Both the position numbers and the translations under genes were made by a program. The notes beneath the pieces are model-generated. The model had not been told where the DNA came from and did no database searches. It saw only the letters and a list, made by a program, of their open reading frames with translations. A stretch of DNA of 64,000 nt from Stutzerimonas nosocomialis (lineage in GTDB: Bacteria; Pseudomonadota; Gammaproteobacteria; Pseudomonadales; Pseudomonadaceae), in the NCBI RefSeq assembly GCF_005876855.1, contig NZ_QLAE01000012.1, positions 1-64,000 on the forward strand. Reading direction: 5' to 3'. Position 1 is the first letter of the stretch. Each line of letters starts with the position of its first letter. This document shows positions 20,113-27,204 of this stretch, one piece after another.

Positions 20113-20441
20113 TCCCCTCCTAGCAAGCTGTCATGCGAAGCGATCAACGGTATCGCTTACACAAAAATAAGAATGCGCCGGTGCGGCGCACGGGCCATCT
20201 GCAAGGACACCCCATAGCGCATCCTGACCGCCTATCTTGGAATAGGAGCCAGGATGCTTATATAACTTTCTATTGAGCCGCATGTGCCGGGAAAGTTCCA
20301 TGCAGGCAAACCGGTGGCCCGGTTGGCTGCGCAGAATATGACGTCGCGCACCGTCAAGGCAAACCGCGCGCCAGTCAGCCTCCCTATTCTTGCACCCTGC
20401 TCCCCCCGATATACTCGCCCGCTCGCTTTCAGGGATCCGAC
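20113..20441. other. 329-bp gap between divergent algU and nadB
   Basis: No gene found. The left end adjoins the AlgU promoter. The right end has a TATACT -10-like box (20410-20415) ahead of nadB and an AGGGATC ribosome site before the nadB ATG at 20442. The -35 for nadB is not clear. The segment around 20140-20280 is relatively A+T rich. Confidence 0.5.
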
Positions 20442-22061
20442 ATGAGCCAACTCTTCCAGCACGACGTCCTGGTCATAGGCAGCGGGGCGGCCGGCCTGAC
20501 ACTGGCCCTCAACCTGCCCGACGACATGAGCATCGCGGTGATCAGCAAGGGCGATCTGGCCAACGGCTCGACCTATTGGGCCCAGGGGGGCGTGGCCGCC
20601 GTGCTAGACACCCGCGACACGGTCGACTCCCATGTAGCCGACACGCTGAATGCGGGCGCAGGGCTGTGCCGTGAGGAGGCCGTACGCTTCACCGTCGAAC
20701 ACAGCCGGGAGGCGATCGGCTGGCTGATCGAACAGGGCGTGCCCTTCACCCGCGACGACAGCGCCGCCCTGGAAGACGGCGGCTTCGAATTCCACCTCAC
20801 ACGCGAAGGCGGACACAGCCACCGGCGGATCATCCATGCCGCCGACGCCACCGGCGCCGCCATCTTCGACACGCTGCTCGGCAAGGCGCGGCAAAAGCCG
20901 AACATCGAGCTGCTACAGCAGCGCGTCGCGGTGGACCTGATCACCGAGAAAAAGCTCGGCCGCCCCGGTCGCCGCTGCCTCGGCGCCTATGTCCTCAACC
21001 GCGAGACGGGCGCGGTCGACACCCATCAGGCGCGCTTCGTGGTCCTGGCCTCCGGCGGGGCGGCGAAGGTCTACCTCTATACCAGCAACCCCGACGGCGC
21101 CTGCGGCGACGGGATCGCCATGGCCTGGCGGGCCGGCTGCCGGGTAGGCAATCTGGAATTCAACCAGTTTCATCCGACCTGCCTGTATCACCCCCAGGCC
21201 AAGAGCTTCCTGATCACCGAGGCGCTGCGCGGCGAGGGCGCCCTGCTGAAGCTGCCCGACGGTGAACGCTTCATGGCCCGCTTCGACCCCCGCGCCGAGC
21301 TCGCGCCCCGCGACATCGTCGCGCGCGCCATCGACCATGAAATGAAGCGCCTGGGCATCGACTGCGTCTACCTGGACATCAGCCACAAGCCCGCCGAGTT
21401 CGTGAAGTCGCACTTTCCCACCGTCTACGAGCGCTGCCTCGAATTCGGCATCGATATCACGCAGCAACCGATACCGGTGGTCCCGGCTGCGCACTACACC
21501 TGCGGCGGCGTGCTCGTCGACAGCCAGGGTCGCACCGACGTGCCCGGCCTGTATGCCATTGGCGAAACCAGCTTCACCGGACTGCACGGCGCCAACCGGA
21601 TGGCCAGCAATTCCTTGCTCGAATGCTTCGTCTACGCTCGCTCGGCGGCCGACGACATCCTGCGCGAGCACACAGCGGTGGCCGATCCCGCCGACCTGCC
21701 GGCCTGGGACGCGAGCCAGGTGACCGATTCGGACGAAGACGTGATCATCGCCCACAACTGGGACGAGCTGCGGCGGTTCATGTGGGACTACGTCGGAATC
21801 GTCCGCACCAGCAAGCGCCTGCAGCGCGCCCAGCACAGGGTGCGGCTGCTGCTCAGCGAGATCGACGAGTTCTACAGCAACTACAAGGTCAGCCGGGACC
21901 TGATCGAGCTGCGCAACCTGGCGCTGGTCGCCGACCTGATGATCCGTTCGGCCATGGCGCGCAAGGAGTCCAGGGGCCTGCACTACACCCTCGATTACCC
22001 CGAGCAGCTGCCCGAGGCGGTGGACACGATCCTTACGCCGCCCTCTTGGAGGCCGGTTTAA
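20442..22061 (+). CDS. nadB: L-aspartate oxidase, with an element-supplied C-terminus
   Basis: 539 residues. FAD enzyme that oxidises L-aspartate to iminoaspartate, the first step of NAD synthesis. The dinucleotide motif [14 protein letters not shown] is at the N-terminus; the active-site region has [10 protein letters not shown] and [13 protein letters not shown], and [20 protein letters not shown] is in the C-terminal half. The last residues, [12 protein letters not shown], differ from the stranded tail [11 protein letters not shown] found 4.35 kb downstream. The 3' end was therefore rebuilt by an integrated element; the catalytic part is untouched and the enzyme should be active. Confidence 0.96.
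   Translation: MSQLFQHDVLVIGSGAAGLTLALNLPDDMSIAVISKGDLANGSTYWAQGGVAAVLDTRDTVDSHVADTLNAGAGLCREEAVRFTVEHSREAIGWLIEQGVPFTRDDSAALEDGGFEFHLTREGGHSHRRIIHAADATGAAIFDTLLGKARQKPNIELLQQRVAVDLITEKKLGRPGRRCLGAYVLNRETGAVDTHQARFVVLASGGAAKVYLYTSNPDGACGDGIAMAWRAGCRVGNLEFNQFHPTCLYHPQAKSFLITEALRGEGALLKLPDGERFMARFDPRAELAPRDIVARAIDHEMKRLGIDCVYLDISHKPAEFVKSHFPTVYERCLEFGIDITQQPIPVVPAAHYTCGGVLVDSQGRTDVPGLYAIGETSFTGLHGANRMASNSLLECFVYARSAADDILREHTAVADPADLPAWDASQVTDSDEDVIIAHNWDELRRFMWDYVGIVRTSKRLQRAQHRVRLLLSEIDEFYSNYKVSRDLIELRNLALVADLMIRSAMARKESRGLHYTLDYPEQLPEAVDTILTPPSWRPV
21873..22021 (+). repeat. attL-side direct repeat (149 bp, within nadB)
   Basis: Identical over 149 bases to 26227-26375. The match breaks at one base on each side (C/T at 21872, G/A at 22022) and then continues as weaker similarity. 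Upstream is host nadB. Downstream is element sequence that provides the last codons of the current nadB. Confidence 0.9.
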
Positions 22062-22075
22062 GCGCAAGACGTTAG

Positions 22076-22111
22076 CACTTTTCTAACAGACCTCGAACAC
22101 TTTTCTAACGG
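22076..22111 (+). promoter_or_regulatory. Candidate integrase arm-type sites, left end
   Basis: CACTTTTCTAACAG at 22076-22089 and CACTTTTCTAACGG at 22098-22111: two direct repeats 22 bp apart, about two helical turns. The same TCTAACAG core appears twice at the right end of the element. This suggests binding sites for the element integrase (inference from position and spacing). Confidence 0.5.
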
Positions 22112-22356
22112 CGCGCGCGGAAAAGTAGATGCGCAGTCAGGGAACCCGAGGGCCGGCACGGGGGAATGGCGCTGGGTTTCTTATTGATAAGGGTTCACAG
22201 AAATTTTTGTTGGGTTCATCGAGAGGCCCTTTTAGCGACGAACTGACGACGCGGCCAATCCATTAGCAAGCTAACGAAGCGAAAAGAAAGCCCCGAGTCC
22301 CTAATGGTCTTGGAGCTTCCTAATACGCACATACTGGTTTGCCGCGCGCGGCTTAG

Positions 22357-22902
22357 CTAAACGTACTCACGGCCAGCCCGACGCGTCTTATCGGCCTCAG
22401 AGCGCGCCATGCGGGCATACCGTTGGCGCTCCTTCTGCTCAGTCGTCAAGAGTGGTCTGGGTCCCTTCTTCAAGGCTCGGAGTGCTTCCCTACGGATGTC
22501 CTTTTCGCGCTCCAGCAAGGCGGCGCTATGGCGGTATCCCATCGTCCGCATTTGGTCAGCCACAGCGGCCATGACCTCGGGCAAGTCAAGGATCGCCTCG
22601 AAGGCGTCGAAGACCATATCTTCAAATTCGGGCGACACCCAGGCAGCGTAACGGATGACTGCCTGCTTCGCTGCGAGCGTCTGGGAGCCAGCTCGGCCAC
22701 GATTTAACGAGCCGATTTTTCCGGCCTGTTCTAAGCGCTGAGCCTCTTTGCGTTCTACGAATCGTTTCGGCTGCTTGCCCTTCGGCAACCTGAGCGTCTG
22801 CCAGATTTCTGTCAGGTCCCATTGGCCCGCATCGTTGGCCTTGAACGGGTGCCCCTCGATTGTGATGAGGTGCCCGGCGTGCTTGTGCTTGATGTCGATC
22901 AT
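22357..22902 (-). CDS. KilA-N domain protein of the nadB element
   Basis: 181 residues from ATG 22902, with AGAGGA about 8 bases upstream. The KilA-N DNA-binding domain covers about residues 15-110: HPFKANDAGQWDLTEIWQ, then KRFVERKEAQRLEQAGKIG, the aromatic RYAAWVSPEFEDMVFDAFEA. The C-terminal third is basic and charged (REALRALKKGP, KERQRYARMARSEADK). KilA-N proteins are phage regulators, antirepressors or lethal proteins; the role here is unknown. It is the last gene of the element, facing the nadB 3' end, after a 630-base leader starting at a T7-like promoter. Confidence 0.8.
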   Translation of the reverse strand: MIDIKHKHAGHLITIEGHPFKANDAGQWDLTEIWQTLRLPKGKQPKRFVERKEAQRLEQAGKIGSLNRGRAGSQTLAAKQAVIRYAAWVSPEFEDMVFDAFEAILDLPEVMAAVADQMRTMGYRHSAALLEREKDIRREALRALKKGPRPLLTTEQKERQRYARMARSEADKTRRAGREYV

Positions 22903-23530
22903 GTCGTGAATCCTCTTTGGTCGAACCTCCCAGTCGCGCCCACAGCCCGACCACCAAGGCCCCACGACAGGGCACCGGGACATAGCAAGAAGGTTCGACC
23001 GAAAAGGCTTGGTGTGCGAGTGAACGATGGACCCAGCCGCGAAGCTGTAGCGGTCCTAAGTGACGGAGAGTTGCGAAGAGAATCAGGATCGTGGTCTGCC
23101 AAGACCCGTCCTAACTTGGAGAGACCTGGGACCTAAAGTTAATCTCAGAGAGTTAATTGCTTGTTTCACAAGACAATTGCTGGATCTCAGAGAGAATCTT
23201 TAAGTAAAAGCCCCCCGTGTTCTCATGGTCAGTTCGAGCGCCCCCAGTTCTCGAAAAGGCTCAGGGACAAGTCCAATGGTCAGCTTTGCGCCGACACCTG
23301 AGCGAACACCACGATACGGCCTGTCTGCTTGAGGCTCGGACTTGCCGTCGAGCTGGTAGAGACACCAGCCGACGATCCGATTGTCCTCCCGCTGTTCACC
23401 ATGGCATGCCCACGAAGGGCAGCGCTGTAGCGAACGGAGAGGCGACCCGAAGAGGGTCAGCAGGGCCAGCCGTGAAGCTGGCAAGAAGGAAACGGAAGGG
23501 CCGCGTGGCTGAGCACGAGCGGGCTTATCT
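22903..23530 (-). other. Non-coding, repeat-rich leader between the T7-like promoter and the KilA-N gene
   Basis: About 630 bases without a convincing gene. It contains several pairing elements: 10-bp inverted repeat GGTCGAACCT / AGGTTCGACC (22919-22928, 22991-23000); nested hairpin 23029-23056 (GGACC...GGTCC around CAGC/GCTG); 11-bp direct repeats ATCTCAGAGAG (23142-23152, 23184-23194) flanking a hairpin at 23155-23178; hairpins GACCC/GGGTC (23444-23458) and GCCAGC/GCTGGC (23465-23482). A three-block repeat, GCTGTAGCG, ACGGAGAG, CGAAGAG, occurs at 23044-23080 and again at 23424-23454. A structured RNA or processed leader is possible (inference). Confidence 0.5.
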
Positions 23531-23560
23531 TCCTGTCTCCCCTATTAGTGAGGGTTTTTA
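23531..23560 (-). promoter_or_regulatory. T3/gh-1-type phage RNA polymerase promoter
   Basis: On the minus strand this reads TAAAAACCCTCACTAATAGG and then GGAGACAGGA. It contains AACCCTCACTAA, the core of the T3 promoter (AATTAACCCTCACTAAAGGG), and begins TAAAAACCCTCACT like promoters of P. putida phage gh-1. It ends with a GGGGAGA start resembling the T7/T3 GGGAGA. There are single-base length differences from T3 in the initiation region. It overlaps the tandem stop codons TAA-TAG of the upstream membrane protein and points at the KilA-N gene. No single-subunit RNA polymerase is encoded in the element. Confidence 0.75.
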
Positions 23561-23835
23561 ACCCGTGAGAATTTCCGCACCGCTTCCTCTATTGAGCGAA
23601 GCATCCAGCTCCATAGGAAACAGCATGCGGCCAGTAGCACGAGTGCCGTAACGACTCGCATGGTAGATGTGACCACAGTGCCGTCGATGAGGGATGCCAC
23701 TATTTGTGCAGGGGAAGCCCGCCCCGGGTAGGCCCATACCAGTTCATCGTATAGACGCATGGCTACCAGGGCGGGCACTGCGAAAGAAGCCCATATAAAG
23801 GATTTCAGAATCTGAGATGGACCTGCCGTAAGCAT
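23545..23835 (-). CDS. Small two-helix membrane protein of the nadB element
   Basis: 96 residues from ATG 23835, chosen because GGAGG lies 7 bases upstream. Two hydrophobic segments are seen: FIWASFAVPALVAMRLYDEL near the N-terminus and VVTALVLLAACCFLWSWML near residues 62-80. A charged tail follows (RSIEEAVRKFSRVKNPH). It ends in tandem stops that overlap the T7-like promoter. I do not recognise a family. Small inner-membrane proteins in phage elements can be holins, exclusion proteins or toxins; nothing here separates these. Confidence 0.6.
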   Translation of the reverse strand: MLTAGPSQILKSFIWASFAVPALVAMRLYDELVWAYPGRASPAQIVASLIDGTVVTSTMRVVTALVLLAACCFLWSWMLRSIEEAVRKFSRVKNPH

Positions 23836-23863
23836 TGAAAACCTCCGTGTTAGAAGTCTCAGT

Positions 23864-24703
23864 TTACCGTCTCCGGTCGACTCCATGCACCTCAGCCATG
23901 GGGAGCATAAGGTTCTGGCTCACCGGGTCGTTCGGGACGAAGTGTCGAAGAGTTCCAAAGCGCCGTCCTGTAGCCCTGCGCGTCAGCTCCCCGGCGAACT
24001 GCTGGCCTTCCACCGTGGTGCTCTCGTTCACGTTGTAGGCGCCAGTCTTGCGGATGGATGGGAGGACCTCCTCGGTGACCCACTTGCGGAATGGCTCGGA
24101 GGCCGGAGCGTGGCCCCACAGGAGCATCTGATAGGTCGCCGCCTCAGAAAACATCCACGAGGTTGCCTTTAGGGTGTTCCCGCGTCCCTCTGTAATTTCC
24201 GCAGGGACACCCAATGTCCCCATCTGCCTTGTCTGCGTGTGGCCGTGGTGCTTGGCCGTGGCCCATGCCGCATAGCGGACAACTTGTCCGTTAAGACTTC
24301 CTTCGCTCGGAAGGTCTGGCATTTCCTGACAGGCCTCCAAGACATCACGCAAAGCCAGGAAGTTTTCTGGACCCCTTTAGGGCTCTCCAGGGCCTCTACA
24401 ATTTGTATAGACCCCCTTAGGCTTCTTCAAGGTCTCTGCTTGAAATAGAGACCCGAACTGATGGACAAAGCGGTGCTCCATGCCCTTCTCGTCTCCCGGA
24501 AGACTGACCGAGGATTTATCGATCAGTGTCGCCAAAGGGTGGCCGCACTTGTGGTACTTGCGGGCCAGGTTAACCGAGCCAGCCGGGTCCTTCAGCCCCG
24601 CCGCCCTTGCGACTTGCGTAGCGATGAACAGGATGTCGTGCTCAGGGTGACCCACCAGGATGTCCAACTCGATGTCCATGAAGGACTGCTTGGTGAATTG
24701 CAT
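23864..24703 (-). pseudogene. BRO-N domain protein, interrupted by an in-frame stop
   Basis: The N-terminal part (24703-24377, 108 residues) carries HDILFIATQVARAAGLKDP, the first half of a BRO-N domain. The C-terminal part (24352-23864) carries FSEAATYQMLLWGHAPASEP and FRKWVTEEVLPSIRKTGAY, the second half. Both are in the same frame and are separated by a single TAA at 24377-24379; a TTG at 24352 could restart. Next to the stop lie two imperfect 28-base repeats. BRO-N proteins are phage or virus DNA-binding and antirepressor proteins. It is most simply a nonsense-disrupted gene, but two separately translated pieces cannot be ruled out. Confidence 0.65.
24368..24435 (-). repeat. Imperfect 28-base tandem units at the BRO-N stop codon
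   Basis: Units at 24368-24395 and 24408-24435, 21 of 28 bases alike, with a 40-base period. Each holds a CCTAAGG or CCTAAAG core, and one can form a short AGACC/GGTCT stem. The in-frame TAA of the BRO-N gene is part of one CCTAAAG. CCTAAAG repeats flank the terminal repeats of phage T7, so this may echo phage origin, but chance cannot be excluded. Confidence 0.45.
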
Positions 24704-24755
24704 TGCGTTGGCGTTGGTTTAGCAGGTCTTCGGGAGCTCCATAGGCCCGCCATGT

Positions 24756-24995
24756 TCAAGCCCCTTCATGCGCCTTGCGCTTAAGAAGTTGAACGCACTT
24801 CGCCCAAGCGCCCCACGCGATGGCCCCCGCCAGAAGGATGCATAACGTTGCCGTGACGAGGAAAAAAGGAGTCGCCAGGGCCATAGCGAACCACTGCCCT
24901 ATGTCCCAAGGCACAAGCAAGCCAATACAGGCGGCAACATAGAAAAGAATCCAGAAAATCGTAAACGGGGACATTCTGCGGAGATTGTGAAACAT
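24756..24995 (-). CDS. Small membrane protein downstream of the integrase
   Basis: 79 residues with two membrane helices, FTIFWILFYVAACIGLLVPW and then FFLVTATLCILLAGAIAWGA, and a basic tail (AKCVQLLKRKAHEG). ATG 24995 begins 3 bases after the integrase stop, with AAGGATG upstream, so it is probably translated with int. No family recognised. The layout resembles small phage membrane proteins, but no function can be assigned. Confidence 0.6.
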   Translation of the reverse strand: MFHNLRRMSPFTIFWILFYVAACIGLLVPWDIGQWFAMALATPFFLVTATLCILLAGAIAWGAWAKCVQLLKRKAHEGA

Positions 24996-24998
24996 GTT

Positions 24999-26011
24999 TT
25001 ATTCATCCTTGATTGTGAGGCCGATGCTTGCGCCTTCAGCTTGGTCCGATGTTGACCTAAAGGCCACCGCTAAAGCCGCTGCCAGCTTCTCCACGGCAAC
25101 CCGCTGATCTCCCCCGTAAAGGTCATAGCTGATCGATTGCGAGCTATGCCCGAGGATATCCTGGGCAATTCCTACAGGCACTCCGCACGCCTTCAACCGC
25201 GAGGCCATCGAGTGGCGTAAAGAATGGAAGGATTGCACCCGGTCCGCTTCGAGGCTCAGGGCCTCCCTAAGAAACGAATTGTTTACCTGGGAGAAATAGC
25301 CGTAGCCTTGATCGAACAGCCGTGCTCCTGCCGTCTCCGCTTCGACAAACCGGAGGAACGCCTCAAGGTCAAAACCGTAGGCGCCATCGACCAGCGGCAC
25401 CAAGCGGGCCGAATAGCGATTCTTAAGGGTCTTGCCTTCCCGGCTGTTGATGTCTATGACCCATACGTCCCCGACTTGCCGAACATCCTCCTTCGTGAGC
25501 TGGTGAAGCTCCCCGATGCGAGCGCCTGTGAGCGCAGCCAAGGAGACTGACCACCGGACCCACGAGTCCGCACGCTGAGCTTTCGCCATCAGTTCGGCCA
25601 CTTGTTCCGGCGAGAGCGCCTCGCGGGAGCTGTCCGCCCCCTTCGTGATCTTCAGTTTCTTAATATTGCTATCAAAGATAGCATAATAATCGATTCTATC
25701 TATCACGCTCAGTAGCGGCCCAGTGTCCCCTTGGAGCCTACGTTCAGCCCCGCGAGCAATCTCACGAGCCAACGGGACCGCTCGAGGCTGTGCGACCGTC
25801 AGTGAAGAGGCTCTTTCGGCCTTCCCCAGGTCGTCGCTTAGGTCCGAGTATGTCATCCCCAAGGAATCGAGCGCCTCCCACTCCGTAGGAGTCGCAAGAA
25901 AAGGCCCTCAGCGGTCTCCCTGAGCTGCGCCCTTAGCTCCGGCCAAGTGGCGTCTGGGTTGTCGAGGTGGAAGGCCCTCAGGGCCGCCTGAAGCTGCTTG
26001 CTGGTAACCAT
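24999..26011 (-). pseudogene. Tyrosine recombinase (integrase) of the nadB element, with a -1-type frameshift near its start
   Basis: The catalytic domain is intact in the frame 25862-24999: TGARIGELHQL (Arg), then HSLRHSMASRL (His-x-x-Arg), ILGHSSQSISYDLYGG (His and the nucleophile Tyr). The first 52 residues (MVTSKQLQAALRAFHLDNPD from 26011) lie in another frame ending at 25853. Inserting one base at the T-run 25899-25902 would join them as GLFLATPTEWEALDSLGMTY, giving about 337 residues. The upstream piece ends in an ATGA overlap with ATG 25856, and GGGAGG precedes an in-frame TTG at 25862. The short form might therefore be made by coupled translation. Confidence 0.7.
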
Positions 26012-26130
26012 TGCGGTAGATCGGTCATTGGTGCGGAGCGATACCGTACAGCATGCCACAGAGCCCAGCGGGCGGACCCTAAGGTAGTAGATACCGGAGC
26101 GTCTGTAGTGCCACGGCTTAGCGAGCTGAG

Positions 26131-26150
26131 TTCTAACAGTGGTCTAACAG
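26131..26150 (+). promoter_or_regulatory. Candidate integrase arm-type sites, right end
   Basis: TTCTAACAG at 26131-26139 and GTCTAACAG at 26142-26150, the TCTAACAG cores 11 bp apart, about one helical turn. Same orientation and core as the pair near the left end. They lie between the integrase start and the right att repeat. Confidence 0.5.
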
Positions 26151-26220
26151 TTGGCCCTTCATTTCGCTGGAGCATCGGCTGAAACCCTTGATTCCAGTGG
26201 GTTTGAGCCTCCTTGAGAGT

Positions 26221-26412
26221 GAGTTTTACAGCAACTACAAGGTCAGCCGGGACCTGATCGAGCTGCGCAACCTGGCGCTGGTCGCCGACCTGATGATCCG
26301 TTCGGCCATGGCGCGCAAGGAGTCCAGGGGCCTGCACTACACCCTCGATTACCCCGAGCAGCTGCCCGAGGCGGTAGACACTATTCTGGTGCCGCCCACC
26401 TTCGCCGACTGA
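26221..26412 (+). pseudogene. Stranded original 3' end of nadB
   Basis: Encodes [20 protein letters not shown] through [11 protein letters not shown] and a TGA, the last 63 codons or so of nadB, without the rest of the gene. Codons before 26227 are element sequence; those after about 26375 are the original host tail. The tail overlaps the stop of convergent ygfX by 32 bp, which marks the pre-insertion arrangement nadB><ygfX. Confidence 0.9.
26227..26375 (+). repeat. attR-side direct repeat (149 bp)
   Basis: Identical to 21873-22021. The repeat length is far above a usual tyrosine recombinase core, so the true crossover is somewhere inside. The extra identity reflects the gene-rebuilding segment carried by the element. 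Confidence 0.9.
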
Positions 26413-26833
26413 ACTTCAACCGCAGCCGAAGCCTGCGGTGCTGATCCAGGGGAAGCGCGTCACGAGGAATGCAGACCCCACGGGCGAAGCGCTCCCCCTC
26501 CACCCGAAAACGCAGGACGACGGCGACCGGCAGCGCCAGGCTGTCACGCCGAAGCTGCACCCGCTGCCAGCCGGCACGCTCATTCCACAGCTGCCAGCCG
26601 CCTTCGTCATGGCGCAGCGCGCGCCAGGCCTGTCGATGGGACAGCAGGATCTGCCGCGGCAGGGTCCAGCCGGCATGCGCGAGGCAGCCGGCCAGCCCGA
26701 GCAGCTTGAGCCACAGCGGCGCGGAGACGATCAGCAGGGTCAGCGAAGCCAGTGCCAGCCCAAGGAGGTACAGCGCCAGCAGACGCGCCGACGGCTTCCA
26801 TTGGCAGACGAAAGGGTCACTTGGGCTGGACAC
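26381..26833 (-). CDS. ygfX: YgfX family membrane protein
   Basis: 150 residues. Two adjacent N-terminal membrane helices ([20 protein letters not shown] and [15 protein letters not shown]) are followed by a soluble beta-rich domain with arginine-rich stretches ([13 protein letters not shown]). YgfX/CptA proteins pair with SdhE/CptB; toxin and assembly roles have both been proposed for the family. The start overlaps sdhE by 17 bp. Its 3' end overlaps the stranded nadB tail. Confidence 0.8.
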   Translation of the reverse strand: MSSPSDPFVCQWKPSARLLALYLLGLALASLTLLIVSAPLWLKLLGLAGCLAHAGWTLPRQILLSHRQAWRALRHDEGGWQLWNERAGWQRVQLRRDSLALPVAVVLRFRVEGERFARGVCIPRDALPLDQHRRLRLRLKFSRRRWAAPE

Positions 26834-27071
26834 GGTCGAGAATCATGCGAACCATGCGCCTGAGATCCTCGTCCTCGGGCTCCTCGCGCTCCATGAACCA
26901 GCCGAACATGTCCTGGTCCTCGCAGGCGAGCAGCTTGCGGTAGCGCGCCTGGTCATCGGCATCGAGATCGGCATAGACCTCCCTGACGAAGGGCACCAGC
27001 AGCACATCGAGCTCGAGCATGCCGCGGCGGCTGTGCCAGAACAGGCGATTGAGTTCGGTTTGGTCGACCAT
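26817..27071 (-). CDS. sdhE: FAD assembly factor SdhE
   Basis: 84 residues. Small helical protein that helps attach FAD to succinate dehydrogenase SdhA. The key RGxxE-type motif is seen as [11 protein letters not shown]; the C-terminal [20 protein letters not shown] is also typical. It forms a two-gene unit with ygfX and is divergent from ygfZ. Confidence 0.93.
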   Translation of the reverse strand: MVDQTELNRLFWHSRRGMLELDVLLVPFVREVYADLDADDQARYRKLLACEDQDMFGWFMEREEPEDEDLRRMVRMILDRVQPK

Positions 27072-27204
27072 GGGACAGCTCCGGGTAGGCGGGCCGGCAT
27101 TATAGCGGCGCGCCGTCGGGCGGCACCATCGGGCAGGTGCCCCTCGCGATCTTGGGCGGCGGGCCTGCTATGATGGCCACCCCGCACCAGCACGGCGATC
27201 GAGC

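Larger units (their letters stand above)
21873..26375 (-). mobile_element. Integrative element in the 3' end of nadB (4,354-bp unit)
   Basis: Bounded by two identical 149-bp direct repeats of the nadB 3' region. All of its genes are on the minus strand, and base composition drops compared with the flanks. From right to left it holds a tyrosine integrase (frameshifted), a small two-helix membrane protein, a BRO-N protein split by an in-frame stop, a second membrane protein, a T7-like promoter, a 630-base non-coding repeat-rich leader and a KilA-N protein. TCTAAC repeats lie just inside each end. No capsid, terminase, replication or RNA polymerase gene is visible, so it cannot be an autonomous phage. 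It looks like a satellite or degraded remnant of a T7-like temperate phage (inference). Confidence 0.85.

Noticed and set aside
20232-20462. Minus-strand frame of 76 codons between algU and nadB
   Set aside because: Covers promoters and the nadB start; no ribosome site or recognisable content.
22321-22340. TAATACG followed by CACATACTGG, resembling a T7 promoter start
   Set aside because: Only the first seven bases fit the T7 consensus; CTCACTATA is broken, and it points away from any element gene. Probably chance.
22919-23000. AGGTTCGACC resembling a tRNA T-loop, suggesting a tRNA gene in the element
   Set aside because: No matching acceptor, D or anticodon arms; the sequence is one arm of a 10-bp inverted repeat.
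23200-23484. Minus-strand frame of 94 codons in the non-coding leader
   Set aside because: Begins only with a TTG and no ribosome site; the first half overlaps strong hairpins. It might be real, but nothing supports it beyond its length.
23217-23561. Plus-strand frame of 114 codons in the same leader
   Set aside because: Runs antisense to all element genes, is basic and low in complexity, and has no start signal.
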